DNA from: Candidatus Paraburkholderia kirkii
GTDB lineage: Bacteria; Pseudomonadota; Gammaproteobacteria; Burkholderiales; Burkholderiaceae
Assembly (NCBI GenBank): GCA_001189345.1
Contig: LFKV01000010.1
Location: forward strand, 124,001-188,000
Length of the DNA stretch: 64,000 bases
Reading direction: 5' to 3'
Every line of letters begins with the position of its first letter. Position 1 is the stretch's first letter. A program made the translations under genes and the position numbers. Of this stretch, positions 1-10,486 are shown piece by piece. The notes beneath the pieces are model-generated. The model searched no databases and was not told the DNA's origin. It saw only the letters and a program-made list of their open reading frames with translations.

Positions 1-1915
1 GCTGCACGATGCTCGCGGCGGGCTCGCCCGTCACGACGAGGCAAGGGCAGGGACGGCCGAGCTTCGCCGCGCCGAGCATCGCCACTTCGCGCGCGGTCTT
101 AGCGTCGCGCAGACGGAAGTCGGTGATGATGAGATCGGGGAAGCGCTCGATGTTGCCGATGATCGCCTCGTATTCCTCGAAGCTCGCGGCGGAGTCGAAG
201 AGCACGCCCCATTGCGACAGCAGCGCCTCGGTGGAGGCGCGCACGAGGCCGTCGTCCTCCACGAGCAGGACATAGCGGCCCTTGAGCTGCGCCGCTTCGG
301 CCGCTTCCGAGCGCGCCGGGGCCGTGCACCGAGGGCTTGTCGGGCAACGGCCCGCACAGCGGCATTTCGAGCGAGAAACGCGAGCCGTGCCCTGCGGTGG
401 ACTTGAGCTCGATGCGATGCTGATCGAGCATCGACATCACCGCGCTGACGATCGACAGCCCGAGGCCGAGCCCCTTGTCGCAATCCTGCTCGGGGTTGTC
501 GACCTGGAAGAACGGCTGGAAGATCGCGTCGAAATAATCGGCCGGGATGCCGATGCCATTGTCGAGCACGTCGATGCGCGCGCGTGGCCGAGCGCACCAC
601 GCCGACGATCACCGTCGGCTTCGACGACTTGCTCTGATCCGCGTACTTGATGCCGTTCGACACCAGATTCGCCACCGCGCACCCGAGCCAGTGCGAATCG
701 CTGCGCACGCAGACCACGTCCTCCTTCGGCAGCCGCAGCCGTAGCTCGACGCCGCGGCTCATCGCGAACGGACGCAATTGCTCCGTGGCCTCCTCGACGA
801 TCTGCCGCACGTCGAAGACGTGATAGCGCGGCACGACCCGCCCCGATTCGAGCCGCGAGAGGTCGAGCACCGCGTTCAGGAGCCGCGCGAGGATCACGGA
901 CGAGCGCCCGCATTCGTTGATGAGCCGCTCGGCCTGAGCGAATTCGCCGTTGCGGATCGCCTCGGCCGCCGCCTGCAGGAACAGGTTGAGCGCGTGCATC
1001 GGCTGACGCAGATCGTGCGTCGCCGCGGCGAGGAAGTTGGACTTCTCGCGGCTTGCGGTCTGCGCGGCGAGCATCTGCTGCTCGCGCAGCGCGAGCAGCG
1101 CGTTGGTCTTGTTCTCCTGATCCTTCTTCGAGATTTCGAGCTCGCGGTTCTCTTGCGGCCGAGCGAGACGTTAGCGGTGCGCAGTTCGTCGTTCAGCGAG
1201 GCGAGGGCGCGTTCCGAGCTGTAACGCTCGCGCGACACGCGCTCCGCGTGCGTGCAGACGCCGTGGCCCACGATCACCACGTTGAACATATAGAAGAGCC
1301 CGGCGAAGAAGTCCTTGATGTTGAGCAAATGGATGGCGATCTGCAGGAAGAAGATCGCCCCCATCGTGACGACGCCGACGGTCAGCGCGACGCGCGAGCG
1401 CAGATAGAAGAAGCTGAACTGGAAGAACAGCGCCAGATAGAGGCCGATGAAGTACTGCGTGTAGTTGTAGGGCGCGGGCGTGATCGCCACCATCGTGAGG
1501 ATCAGGCACAGGAGCCCGTAGATGCCTGTGAGAATGACGCGGTGCGCGGTCGCGTGCGAGCGGAACGACGGCCTCAGCACCAGCGCGCCGACGAAGATCA
1601 GCAGCGCGACGCCCGCAAAGCGCAGCGCAAGGATGTCGGCCAGGCGCACGTTGAGCGCCTTTTGCTGCGCACGAAGCTGAAATCCCACCAGAGAAAGCAT
1701 GTCCAGATGACGAGCGCGAGCAGCGCCGACGCGCGCCGGAACGCGCAGAAGCGCTGGCTGTGGTCTTCGAGGAACTGCGCCTTGAGGGCGGGGTCGGAGA
1801 ACGGCGCTGGAATCGAGAGATTGCGCACCAGGCTCGCGCCGGCTTCACGGGCGGCGGCGGAGAGAATGCCTGGGGTGCGCACGCCGGCGGCGCGTTGCGG
1901 TACGGCCATCTTCAT
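1..1915 (-). pseudogene. Hybrid sensor histidine kinase / response regulator, frameshifted and cut by the window edge
   Basis: Read on the minus strand from ATG at 1915. The N-terminus carries five or six hydrophobic segments (about 1700-1270), followed by a HisKA box with the phospho-acceptor motif HDLRQPMHA near 1020 and an HATPase domain with DNGIGIP (about 560) and GLGLGLSI (about 480). A receiver domain (LLVEDDG near 270) runs off the left edge. The frame changes at about 1675, 1160, 575 and 320, so no continuous protein can be made. Conceptual fusion of the frames gives the usual order of a membrane sensor kinase with a C-terminal receiver. The ligand is unknown. Confidence 0.85.
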
Positions 1916-2710
1916 GCTCGCTCATGGAATCGGAATATCTACTTTAGGCCAATTCGGTCATACCAATACGCCGAGATCTAGCAGCGAACCGAACGCCTGA
2001 TCCCGTTCGGCGGCTCATAAGGGAAAAGCCTGCATTCTCGAATTTCCATGCTTCGCGAGCTTGAGTCAGACGGAGGCGGCTCGGGCCTCGCGCAAGGCGT
2101 TTAATCGGATATTAAAGGAGAAGCGGGGAGTCTGTCATATTTCTGCGCAAATCGGGTCGGTGAATGAAGCCGCATTAATCTGCCGGGCGCAGTGTTTCAG
2201 CGAATCGCATGTGTTATTTCATTCCCGCACGTAACCGTATCGATTGCATGCATATTAAATATCAGGAGACGCATGCGCTCCGGCCGCTTCTTTCTTTTCA
2301 CATGAACGGCCGGAAACCCGCCTGGCGTAACGTGGCGGTCTGCTTTGACCCGGATAAAGCCGTCGACAGTCCCGCGCGAAGCGACACGACGAGTCCGGCG
2401 ATTTCCTGCCGAGGGAAGCGATCGAATATATATGTCGTGAATACCGCCGCGTGGAGCCCGCGCTTTTTCGATTACGACTCAAGACCCGTTGATCGGCGGC
2501 ATTTCCCACAGCCGACCAGGTGTATTGCCCCGTGGTATTGCCCCGTGCGGAAAACGGGTCGCGGAAAACGGCCGGGATGGATGGACGGGGCGCGGCGGGC
2601 GGTCGCCGAATGTCGAACGGCGAGCGTCCGGATCGCGCTCGCCGTTTCGAAGGACAGCCACGACGAATGCCTCCCGCGCGATGGTCGAGGGCGGGTCTTT
2701 CGATCGATGC
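1916..2710. other. Non-coding stretch, nothing recognised
   Basis: About 0.8 kb between the kinase start and the small lysine-rich gene. It has lower GC around 2100-2270. Open frames here lack ribosome sites and resemble no family I know. It probably holds the kinase promoter and eroded sequence. Confidence 0.4.
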
Positions 2711-2869
2711 TCAAGTTTTCGGCTTGGCCTTGGTGGTGCGCTTCGTCACCTGCATTTCCTTCGTGCTTGCGGCCTTCGAGGACGACGCCTTGCTGCCGGC
2801 GGTCTTCTTGCGGCTCGACATTTCCGTTTCAGCAGGTTGGCTCGCTTGAGCCTTGCGTGGGGATGGCAT
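2711..2869 (-). CDS. Small lysine/serine-rich basic protein (52 aa)
   Basis: The start at 2869 is chosen because a perfect GAAGGAGG ribosome site lies 5 bases upstream; a longer frame to 2905 lacks one. The 52-residue product is almost entirely Lys, Ser, Ala and Thr with a KRTTKAKPKT tail, like short histone-H1-like or nucleoid-associated basic proteins of Burkholderia. No domain is recognisable. DNA binding is inferred from composition only. The gene is intact and stands alone. Confidence 0.7.
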   Translation of the reverse strand: MPSPRKAQASQPAETEMSSRKKTAGSKASSSKAASTKEMQVTKRTTKAKPKT

Positions 2870-3027
2870 GCTGACCTCCTTCAGTGTGTGCCCATATCGA
2901 CACATTGATAACCATAGGATGCAGCCAGCCGCTATTCAAGACTCGGCGCGGGTTGCGCGCAAGGCCCGGCCATCAAAGCTTCCGACGACGAAGCATTTCG
3001 ATCGATGCGTCGTGCGCCGCGCAGCGA

Positions 3028-5828
3028 TCAGCGAATGAGCTTCAGCCCCGCCGGCAGCGTTTCGCCGAACACGCGGCCCTCGTCGGCGCGATCGAGCTCG
3101 ACGGTCTCGCGGACCATCGCGATCCACGCCTGCGCCGCGCCCATCGCTTGGAGGCGTTGCACGACAGCCGCGCGCGCATCGTCGGGAAGGTCGCGCGAGC
3201 GGTCGCCGGTCACGCGGGCGATCTGAACCGCGGCAAACGCGGCGGGGTCGATCTTCTTCCAGTCGAGGGCGAGGATCGCATCGAGCCACGTCACGGCGAC
3301 CTCGGGCGGCACGACGCCGTGTGCGCTGCCGTAGAATGGCTGACGCGCGCCGATGCGGCCCACGGCCCACCAGCTCTGCACGTTCTCCGAAGGCTTCCTG
3401 AGACGCGTGAGCAGCCACTCGCCGACCTCGATCTTGCGTTCGACCGGCACGCGTTCGAGCGATGCCGCGAGCCGCACCATGTCCTCGTAGCCCGCGCGCG
3501 CCGCGCCCGCCGCCTTGCGATAGCGGCTCGTGCCGGGCGGCTGGAGCACGAAGGCCATGTCGTCCAGAAGCCGCAACTGGGCCGCTTCGGCGAGGCCGCC
3601 CGCCGCCCGGCGCCAGAGCGTCCACCATTCGGACCAGATCTGGCTTTCGTTGACGTACTGGATGCCCTTATCGAAAAGCGTCCACAACTGCTCGACGCGC
3701 CACTCGTCGAGCGGGTGGCCGAAGCCCGGCCGTATGCAGAAGCCCGCGAGATTGAGCCACAGGCGCTCGTGATCGGCGGTGCGCCGGCGCTTCTTCGCGC
3801 GTTCCCACAGCGCGCCGAAGAGCTCGCGCAGCAGCGCGATGTCCCAGGTATCGCGCGTGCCGAGCGTCTGTTCGAGCTGCGCGCGCAGGCGTTTGACTTC
3901 CTTCGGCCCGACGTTCTGCGAGCGCGTGCCGAAGGTGCGGTCGATCAGCTCGATCGCGCGGGGCAGCGCCGGATGCGTTTCGCGCACAGCGTCGCCGCTC
4001 CCGGGCGCTTCGCGGCGCAGCTGGAATTCCAGCAGCCAGCGCTGCGCGGGATCGTCGACGGCGATGCAGTGCATCTCCAGCGTGCCGACCTCGGTGAGCG
4101 AGCTCGTCAATTGAACCGGCGTTTCGCGCGGCTTGCCCTTGTCTTCGGCGCGCGGATCGACGACGGTCGCGATCGGCGGCAGACGCACGAAATAGCCCGC
4201 GGCGGCGCTCAGGTCGGCGAGCTCGCCCGCCTCGTACGCCGTCTCCGCCACCGACGACGCCAGGTGAAAGCGCACCGGCGCGCCGAGCGTGAGCGCGAAG
4301 GTGCGGTCGGCGAGATGGATCGCCTGGCCTTCCTCCGTGCCGCGCGGCAGCACGCATACGCCGCGCGTGGCGTCGGTGTCGTCTTCGAGCAGGAGGAAGA
4401 AGCTGCGCGCCGAGCCGCCGCCGATTCTCGGTGCGTGGCCCGCCCGCGCGAGCGCATAGGCAACCGCGCCGCGCGCGACCGCCACGTCGGGGTCGCCGTT
4501 CTCGAGCATGCCGACGGACTCGCCGCGCCAGTCGGAAAGCGTGGCGGCGATGCGCCGCGCGAGCGGGCCGGCGCGAAACACGCCGCCGTTCAGCAGCAGG
4601 GTGTCCGGAATCGCGACGGCTTGCGCGTCGACGCCGAGCGCCTTGCGCGCCTCGCCGGCATGCTGGCCGAGAAAGGCCGCGATATGCCGCGTGATGGCCG
4701 GATCGCTCGCATAAGGCAGTCCGAATTCGACGATGCCGCCGCGCGCGCGGCTCGGCCGGTCGCTCGCCGACACCATCGGAAAGAAGCCCTCGACGATGAT
4801 CCGCTCGATCTCCTCGCGCGTGACGTCGGTCGAGCGCGCGCCGCCGATGAGCTTCGCGCCCGCGCCGAGCAGGGTGATCGACGCGGACTCGGGCGCATGC
4901 TCGCCGAGCAGTTGCTCCTTGGCGGCCCGACAGCGCTCGACCAGCTGCGACAGGCGCGAGGCGGAGAGCCGCGCGTCGCCGCCCGCGAGACGCTTCTCGA
5001 CCAGATGCGCGAGCGCGAGGTCCATGTTGTCGCCGCCCAGCATCAGATGGTTGCCCACGCCGATGCGCGTGAGCACCGGCTCGCCGTTTTCCATCGCCAC
5101 CTGGATGAGCGTGAGGTCGGTCGTGCCGCCGCCGACGTCCACGATCAGCACGAGACGGGTCGCCGCGAGATCGTCGGCGAGCGTCGCGCGATGATGGAAA
5201 AGCCAGTCGTAGAACGCGGCCTGCGGTTCCTCCAGAAGCCGCAGCGCGCCCAGTCCCGCCATGCGCGCCGCTTCGAGCGTGAGGGCGCGGGCGCTTTCGT
5301 CGAAGGAGGCGGGCACGGTCAGCACGAGATCCTGCGTTTCGAGCGGCGCGTCCGGGAAGCGCTGATTCCACGCCGCGCGCACGTGCGCGAGATAGCTCGC
5401 GCTCGCGGCGACGGGCGAGACCTTCTCGACGTCGTCGCCCGCGCCCCAGGGGAGAATCAGCGCGACGCGATCCACCGATGCATGCGAGAGCCAGCTCTTC
5501 GCACTCGACACGAGCCGCCTCGGCACCTGCGCGCCGAGCGTGCGCGCGAGCCGGCCGATCACGGCGGGCGGCGCGCCATCATCAGCCGAGGGGGGCGACC
5601 AGGGCAGTTGCAGATCGTCCGCCTCGAGCTCGCCCGGCGCCGGGTGATAGCGCAGCGACGGCAGAAGCGGCCGCGCGGCCACCTCGCCAGGACTGATGAG
5701 CTGCTCGATCTCCAACACGCGGATATCGTTCGAGCCAGCCTGCGCGTAGGCGACGACCGTGTTGCTCGTCCCCAGGTCGATGCCGACGCTGTAGCGCGCG
5801 CCCGTCGCCTTTTCTTGCGCGCGGACAC
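3028..5828 (-). pseudogene. Hsp70-family protein, second copy, long form (about 930 aa)
   Basis: This is an actin-like ATPase of the Hsp70 superfamily. It has phosphate-1 motif GIDLGTSNT near residue 15, phosphate-2 DVGGGTTDL near 185 and LLNGGVF near 385. The C-terminal extension of about 350 residues, rich in Trp and Arg, probably corresponds to the DnaK-related DUF3731 region and replaces a normal substrate-binding domain. It follows the first hsp70 directly: GTG 5828-5826 abuts the TAA at 5831-5829. That GTG is out of frame with the body by a GC-dinucleotide run (about 5822-5817). Removing one GC restores the frame, so the gene is probably inactivated at codon 4; the rest is undamaged. 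The only later in-frame GTG would remove the phosphate-1 loop. Confidence 0.75.
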
Positions 5829-7662
5829 TTACAGGCCCATGCCCTGATCCGCGCTCACGCCGCCGCGCATGTCGAACTCCACCTTCCAGCGTTCGGACGA
5901 GCCGCGCGGAACCGCTTCGAGCTCGAGCGTGCCCGCTTCCGTCACGCGCGCGTGCAGCTTGACGGGCACGACTTCGCCGGGCGTGCGGCCTTCGGGCGGC
6001 AGCGATGCCTCGATCTCCTCCAGCTCCTGCAATTCGTCCGGCTGCCAGTATTCGAGCAGCGTGCCGACCTGATCCTGGCGCCGCACCGAGGAGCCGAAGA
6101 AGCGGAAATGCACCGGCTCGCCGACGACGAGCCCGAACTCCTGCGCGGGCAGCTCGGCCTCGGTGCCTTCCTCCATGCCGAACGGCGCGACGCACAGCGC
6201 CTGCACGGGCGGCTCGAGCCCCGGCACGGCGGGCATCGCCGATTCGACCGCGACGTAGTATGCGCGCGCCGTGCCGCCGCGGATGCGCATGCCTTTGCCG
6301 CGCCGCACGTAGCCGTAGTAGGCCGCGCCGCGCGCGACGGCGAGATCGAGGTCCGCGCCTTCCAGAAGACGCGCGGCCGGCGCGTTTTCGGCGGCCAGCC
6401 ACGCGTTCAGGGTCGTCATTACGCGCTCGACGAGCAGCGGTGACTTGAACACGCCGCCGTTGAAGAGCACCGCGGCTTCGACTTCCGCGAGCGCGTTCAC
6501 CTGACGGCCGAGGAACGCGGCGAGATGGCGCGTGACGGCGGCATCCTGCGCGTAGGGCAGACCTAGTTGCGTCAGGCCGACGCGCGCGGGAGATAGGCCG
6601 CGCCGCGCCGTCGACCTGCGGGAAGAAGCCTTCGAGCAGGATCTGCGTGAGCTCGGCGCGTGTGAGCTCGGTGCGCAGTGATCCGCCGATCAGCTTCGAG
6701 CCGCGGCTCGGCACGACGAGCGGCACGGCGTCGGCGGCCGGATCGGAGAGCAGCGTTTCCTTGGCCGAGCGGCACGCGTAGGTGAGCGCCTGCAGCTGCC
6801 ACGGATCGGGCTGGGTGCCTTGCGCGGCGAGCTTGCGCGCGACCGTGTGCGCGAGCGCGAGATCCATGTTGTCGCCGCCGAGCAGGATGTGCTCGCCGAC
6901 CGCGACGCGATGCAGCTCCAGATTCCCCTCGCGATCGACCACGGCGGTCAGCGACAGGTCCGTCGTGCCGCCGCCGACGTCGACGACGAGAATCACGTCG
7001 CCCACGCTCACCTGCTTGCGCCAGCCGCCGCCCGACTTCTGGATCCAGCTATAGAGCGCGGCCTGCGGCTCCTCCAGCAGCGTCATGCGCCCATAGCCCG
7101 CCGCGGCCGCTGCCTCGGCGGTGAGCTCGCGCGCGGCGGGATCGAACGAGGCGGGGATTGTCACCGTGACGTCCTGCTGGTCGAACGGCGCATCGGGATG
7201 CGCGTGGTTCCACGCCTCGCGCAGGTGCGTCAGATAGCGCACCGAGCTTTCCAGCGGCGAGACGCGTTCGACTTCCTCGGGCGCATCGGACGGCAGAATG
7301 GCTGCGCGCCGGTCGACGCCCGGATGGCACAGCCAGCTCTTCGCGCTGGAGACGAGGCGGATCGGCGTGCCCGCGCCGCGGCTGCGCGCCAGCTCGCCGA
7401 CGATGAACGTGCGCGCCTGCGTCCACGGCAGCGTGAGATCGCCGGGCGCGAGTTCGTTCTCGTGCGGCAGATAGAGGAAAGAGGGCAGCAGATCGCGCTC
7501 TTCGGCCGCGCCGGGCGCGGTGAGCTGCGCGACCGGCAGCACGCCTTGCGCGGTCTTTTCGCCGTCGCTCGCGCTCATGTCGACGTAGGAGAGGGCGCAA
7601 TGCGTCGTGCCCAGGTCGACGCCGATGGCGTAACGCGGCGGGTTCTGGTCGATGTCGCTCAC
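5829..7662 (-). pseudogene. Hsp70-family protein, first copy (about 610 aa), frameshifted
   Basis: GTG start at 7662 overlaps the stop of the DUF2760 gene (GTGA), so the two are translationally coupled. Motifs are VDLGTTHCAL (phosphate-1), DVGGGTTDLSL (phosphate-2) and LFNGGVFKS; the C-terminal third is a short beta-rich segment ending at TAA 5829. The reading frame slips at about 6582-6590, after ARPISRAR, and continues one frame away as VGLTQLGLPYAQD. One base change would restore a 611-residue protein. It belongs to the three-gene DUF2760-Hsp70-Hsp70 operon, whose client proteins are unknown to me. Confidence 0.85.
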
Positions 7663-8249
7663 AGTTCCACCTCCGCCGGCGCAACGATGCTCGCATCATG
7701 GGACGGCGCGAGCTTCGGCAGGCGCATGTCCTCGACCTTCCAGCCGCGATGGCTGATGCTGCCGCTGAAGGGCGGCTTGCCGACGACATTGCCCGTCAGG
7801 CGGACCGCTGCCGCGTCGAAGCCTTCCTGCAGCGTGATGCGGCTGCCTTCGGCTTCGCCGCGCACGGGCTTGATCGTGAAATGCTCGCGCAGCACCGCGC
7901 GGCAACCATCGTGCACGAGGCGGGCGGCCGCGCCGATATCGGCGTCGCTGTAATTGGCGATGTCCTCTTCGACGAAATCGATGAAACGCGCGGCGCGCTG
8001 CAGAAGGCCGAGCAGTTGCAGCGCGGCGATCGGGCTCGCTTCCTTCAGCGGAGAAGGCGCAGGCTGAACCGGCGCTGCGGCCGGCCTGGGCGCTTCCGGT
8101 GCCGCCGGGGCTGGCGCGGCTTCGGGAGCATGCGGCGCTTCGCGCAGGCGCTGCACGCGGCCCGCGAACGCGGCGTTGCCCAGAATGCCGAAGAAGGCGC
8201 CGAAGGCAATGGATATCCTGCCGAAGAAGGACGGATTCATGTCGGTCAT
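7659..8249 (-). CDS. DUF2760 domain-containing protein
   Basis: 196 residues, ATG at 8249 with an AGGAG site 6 bases upstream. The N-terminal hydrophobic segment (FFGRISIAFGAFFGI) could be a membrane anchor. A Pro/Ala-rich linker (residues 40-70) follows, then a compact C-terminal domain with FSGSISHRGWKVED, typical of DUF2760. DUF2760 genes are found in front of paired Hsp70 genes, as here, so the protein is probably a partner of these atypical chaperones. It is intact while both downstream genes carry indels. Biochemical function is not established to my knowledge. Confidence 0.85.
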   Translation of the reverse strand: MTDMNPSFFGRISIAFGAFFGILGNAAFAGRVQRLREAPHAPEAAPAPAAPEAPRPAAAPVQPAPSPLKEASPIAALQLLGLLQRAARFIDFVEEDIANYSDADIGAAARLVHDGCRAVLREHFTIKPVRGEAEGSRITLQEGFDAAAVRLTGNVVGKPPFSGSISHRGWKVEDMRLPKLAPSHDASIVAPAEVEL

Positions 8250-8441
8250 GTGATGCTCCTGTAGGCCGCGCGAGGACGACCCTATCCTCGGGCGGCGCGG
8301 GTGGCCGGTGTTCGGTGCCGTGTCGGCGGGTGTGATGTCGGGATGCCTGCCGGTTCGTGCCCGGTCCGGCGCGGCCGGCAGGACGCATGCCGCTGGCGCG
8401 GCGGCGTCCGGGCGGTCTGCGGGACACGAAAAAGCACGAAA

Positions 8442-8458
8442 AAACGCCCACGGCGTTT
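8442..8458 (-). terminator. Rho-independent terminator (minus strand)
   Basis: A 7-bp perfect stem (AAACGCC/GGCGTTT) with a 3-base loop, followed on the minus strand by TTT from the A-run at 8439-8444. It lies about 130 bases past the stop at 8591, so it would end the NasT-NasS-kinase-remnant transcript. Confidence 0.65.
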
Positions 8459-8590
8459 ATACCGTATCCCGATATTTTCCATGATGTCGCCGCCCGGCCG
8501 GAAAAAAGCGCCCGCCGGGCGGCGCGGCGGCGGGCCCCATTCTCGCGATTTGCGCCGCCAAGTCAAGGCGTGGCGCGGGTTTCGGGGCTT

Positions 8591-8850
8591 TCATGCCTTG
8601 TAGCCGATCTTGCGCAAGAGATCCTTGCGCCACACTGCACGTCCTCGGCCGTTTCGACGCCGAGCGGCGGCATCCCGTCCACCACGCCGACGATCCCGCG
8701 CCCCTGGTCCGTCTGCGCGACGAGCACCTGCGTCGGATTGGCGGTCGCGCAGAAGATGCGGCAGACCTCCGGCACGGCCTTGACGGTATTGAGCACGTTC
8801 ACGGGAAAGAAGCCGTCGCCGAGCACGATGATGAAGCCGTGCCCCGCGCC
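8591..8850 (-). pseudogene. Adenosine-specific kinase, C-terminal remnant
   Basis: Residues from [15 protein letters not shown] through [29 protein letters not shown] and [17 protein letters not shown] to [12 protein letters not shown] match the C-terminal two-thirds of the adenosine-specific kinase family (PF04008). The N-terminal third is absent. Upstream the sequence switches at about 8848 to the C-terminus of the NasS-like protein, in another frame. A further one-base slip lies near 8625. The remnant has no start or ribosome site of its own and is the product of a deletion. Confidence 0.8.
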
Positions 8851-9759
8851 GGTACTGCGTGATGAACCACAACCCGTCCGACACGCGCGGATAGTTGACC
8901 GCGCCGCCGTCGAAGAAGCGCACCGGCAGCGCGTGCATCGCCGCCGTCCGTCGTCGCGAGCCGCGCTTCGATCAATCGGCGCGGCACGCCGAGCAGATCC
9001 GGCGACGCCAGCGCCTCGGCAATCTCCGCGCGGTGCGCGGGTGCATCGAGCCAGGCGCAGGCGTCGAGCATCGTGCGCACGAGCGCGCGCCGTATTCGGA
9101 TACAGCGCCGCGAAGTCGCGCCGGCACGCGAGCACCTTCTCCGGATGATCCGGCCAGATCTCGCTCGTGTACGCGACCGTTTTGCCCGCGCCGCGCGTTT
9201 CGGCCACGGCGTGTCACGGCTCGCCCGCGCAGAAGCCGTCGAGCGTGCCCTCGACGAGCGCATCGGCCATGCGCGGCGGCGGAATCACGACGCTTCGGAC
9301 ATCGCGCAGCGGATGCACGCCGTGCGCCGCGAGCCAGTAGTACAGCCACATCGCGTGCGTGCCCGTCGGGAAGGTCTGGGCGAGGACGGGTGGCCGTCCC
9401 GACGAGAGCAGCGCTTCCCTGACGCTCGCGCCGTTTCCGATTGCATCGGCGAGCGGGCGCGGCAGCGTGATCGCCTGCCCGTTGCGGTTGAGCACCATCA
9501 GCACGGCCATGTCCGCCCGCGGTCCGCCGATGCCCAGCTGCACGCCGTAGACGAGCCCGTAGAGCGCGTGCGCGGCGTCGATCTCGCCGGAGAGCAGCTT
9601 GTCGCGCACGACGGCCCACGACGGCTGGCGGCACAGCTCGATCGTGATGCCGTGCCGTGCGCCGAGATCGCGCAGCGCGGCGACGGCGAGCGGCGCGGCA
9701 TCGGAGAGGGCGACGAAGCCGAGCCGCAGATGCGTGCGTTCGGGCGCGGAGGAGTGCAT
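8850..9759 (-). pseudogene. nasS: NasS-type nitrate sensor (CmpA/NrtA-family binding protein), frameshifted and C-terminally truncated
   Basis: From ATG 9759 the sequence reads as a nitrate-binding CmpA/NrtA-family protein without signal peptide: LRLGFVALSDAAPL, GPRADMAVLMVLNRNGQAITLP, FPTGTHAMWLYYWLAAHG and [23 protein letters not shown]. No signal peptide plus adjacency to an ANTAR regulator identifies it as the cytosolic NasS that sequesters NasT until nitrate binds. The frame breaks at about 9212 (stop after CAGEP), about 9060 and about 8940. The protein ends abruptly at QYRR, joined out of frame to an adenosine-specific kinase remnant. Confidence 0.8.
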
Positions 9760-9795
9760 GTCGGCGGGTTCATGTCGGGTTCTCGAATGCGTCGG

Positions 9796-10388
9796 CTAGC
9801 GCAGCAGATCGGCCATCGCGAGAAGCTGGCGCGCGATTTCCGCGACCTTCGCGCCCTGATCCATCGCGCGCTTGCGCAGCGCGGCGTAGGCGTCGTTCTC
9901 GGACATGCCGCGCTTGTCCATCAGGAGGCGCTTGGCGCGGTCGATGACCTTGCGCTGCTCCAGCTCGTTTTCCACTTGCCACTTGCCACTTGCGCGAGAC
10001 GTCGGCGCAACTGCTCCTCGTGCGCGAAGCGCGCCGGCGCGACCTCGATGATCATCGGCGCGAGGCGTGCCGGCGCGAGGCCTTCGACGGAATACGCGGT
10101 CACGCCCGCGCCGACCGCCGCGCGGATGAATTGCTGGTCGGCGTCGTTGCTGAACATCAGTACGGGACGCGGCGCGGCCTTGTTCATCACGGCGAGCTGC
10201 TCGAGCGTATCGCGCGAGGGCGATTCGGTATCGATGATGACGACGTCGGGCTTCTGGCTCTCGACGGCCGCGTGCAGCGCCGACGGCGCGGCGACTTCGG
10301 CGAGCATGTCGTAGCCCATGCGCGCGAGCTGCTCGCGCAAGTCGCCGATCAGCTTGTCGGTGTCGGTGACGAGAAGGACGCGCAGCAT
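9796..10388 (-). pseudogene. nasT: NasT-type ANTAR antitermination regulator, frameshifted by a heptamer repeat
   Basis: Receiver-like N-terminal domain (MLRVLLVTDTDKL, VVIIDTESPSRD) followed by the helical ANTAR RNA-binding domain (RLLMDKRGMSENDAYAALR), about 190 residues. NasT-type proteins bind paired hairpins in nas leader RNAs and prevent termination; a candidate leader precedes narK at 11.85-11.98 kb. The frame breaks exactly at three tandem copies of a heptamer (9972-9992). One copy would give the continuous LAQVENELEQR, so the net insertion is 14 bp. Stop TAG at 9796, 36 bases before nasS. Confidence 0.85.
9972..9992. repeat. Triplicated heptamer CCACTTG inside nasT
   Basis: Three perfect tandem copies of CCACTTG on the plus strand. 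The ancestral gene evidently had one copy, because removing two joins the receiver and ANTAR parts in frame. Copy numbers of 1 or 4 would be in frame, 2 or 3 out of frame. Confidence 0.9.
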
Positions 10389-10486
10389 GCGGGAAGCGGG
10401 GCAGGGGTCATGCGAAGTACGGCAAAGGCGGCCGATACGACTTTAACGTGCCGTCTGCCGTTTGAGAACCTGCATGCGTGCCTTCT

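Noticed and set aside
2884-5847. Open frame of 987 codons on the plus strand
   Set aside because: Antisense shadow of the second Hsp70 gene; composition is His/Arg/Ala low complexity and no domain is visible.
3028-7662. A single 1544-residue Hsp70 fusion protein
   Set aside because: The two Hsp70 domains are separate genes. The apparent fusion arises because the first gene's frameshift near 6585 runs through a shadow frame into the second gene; the real stop of gene one is at 5829.
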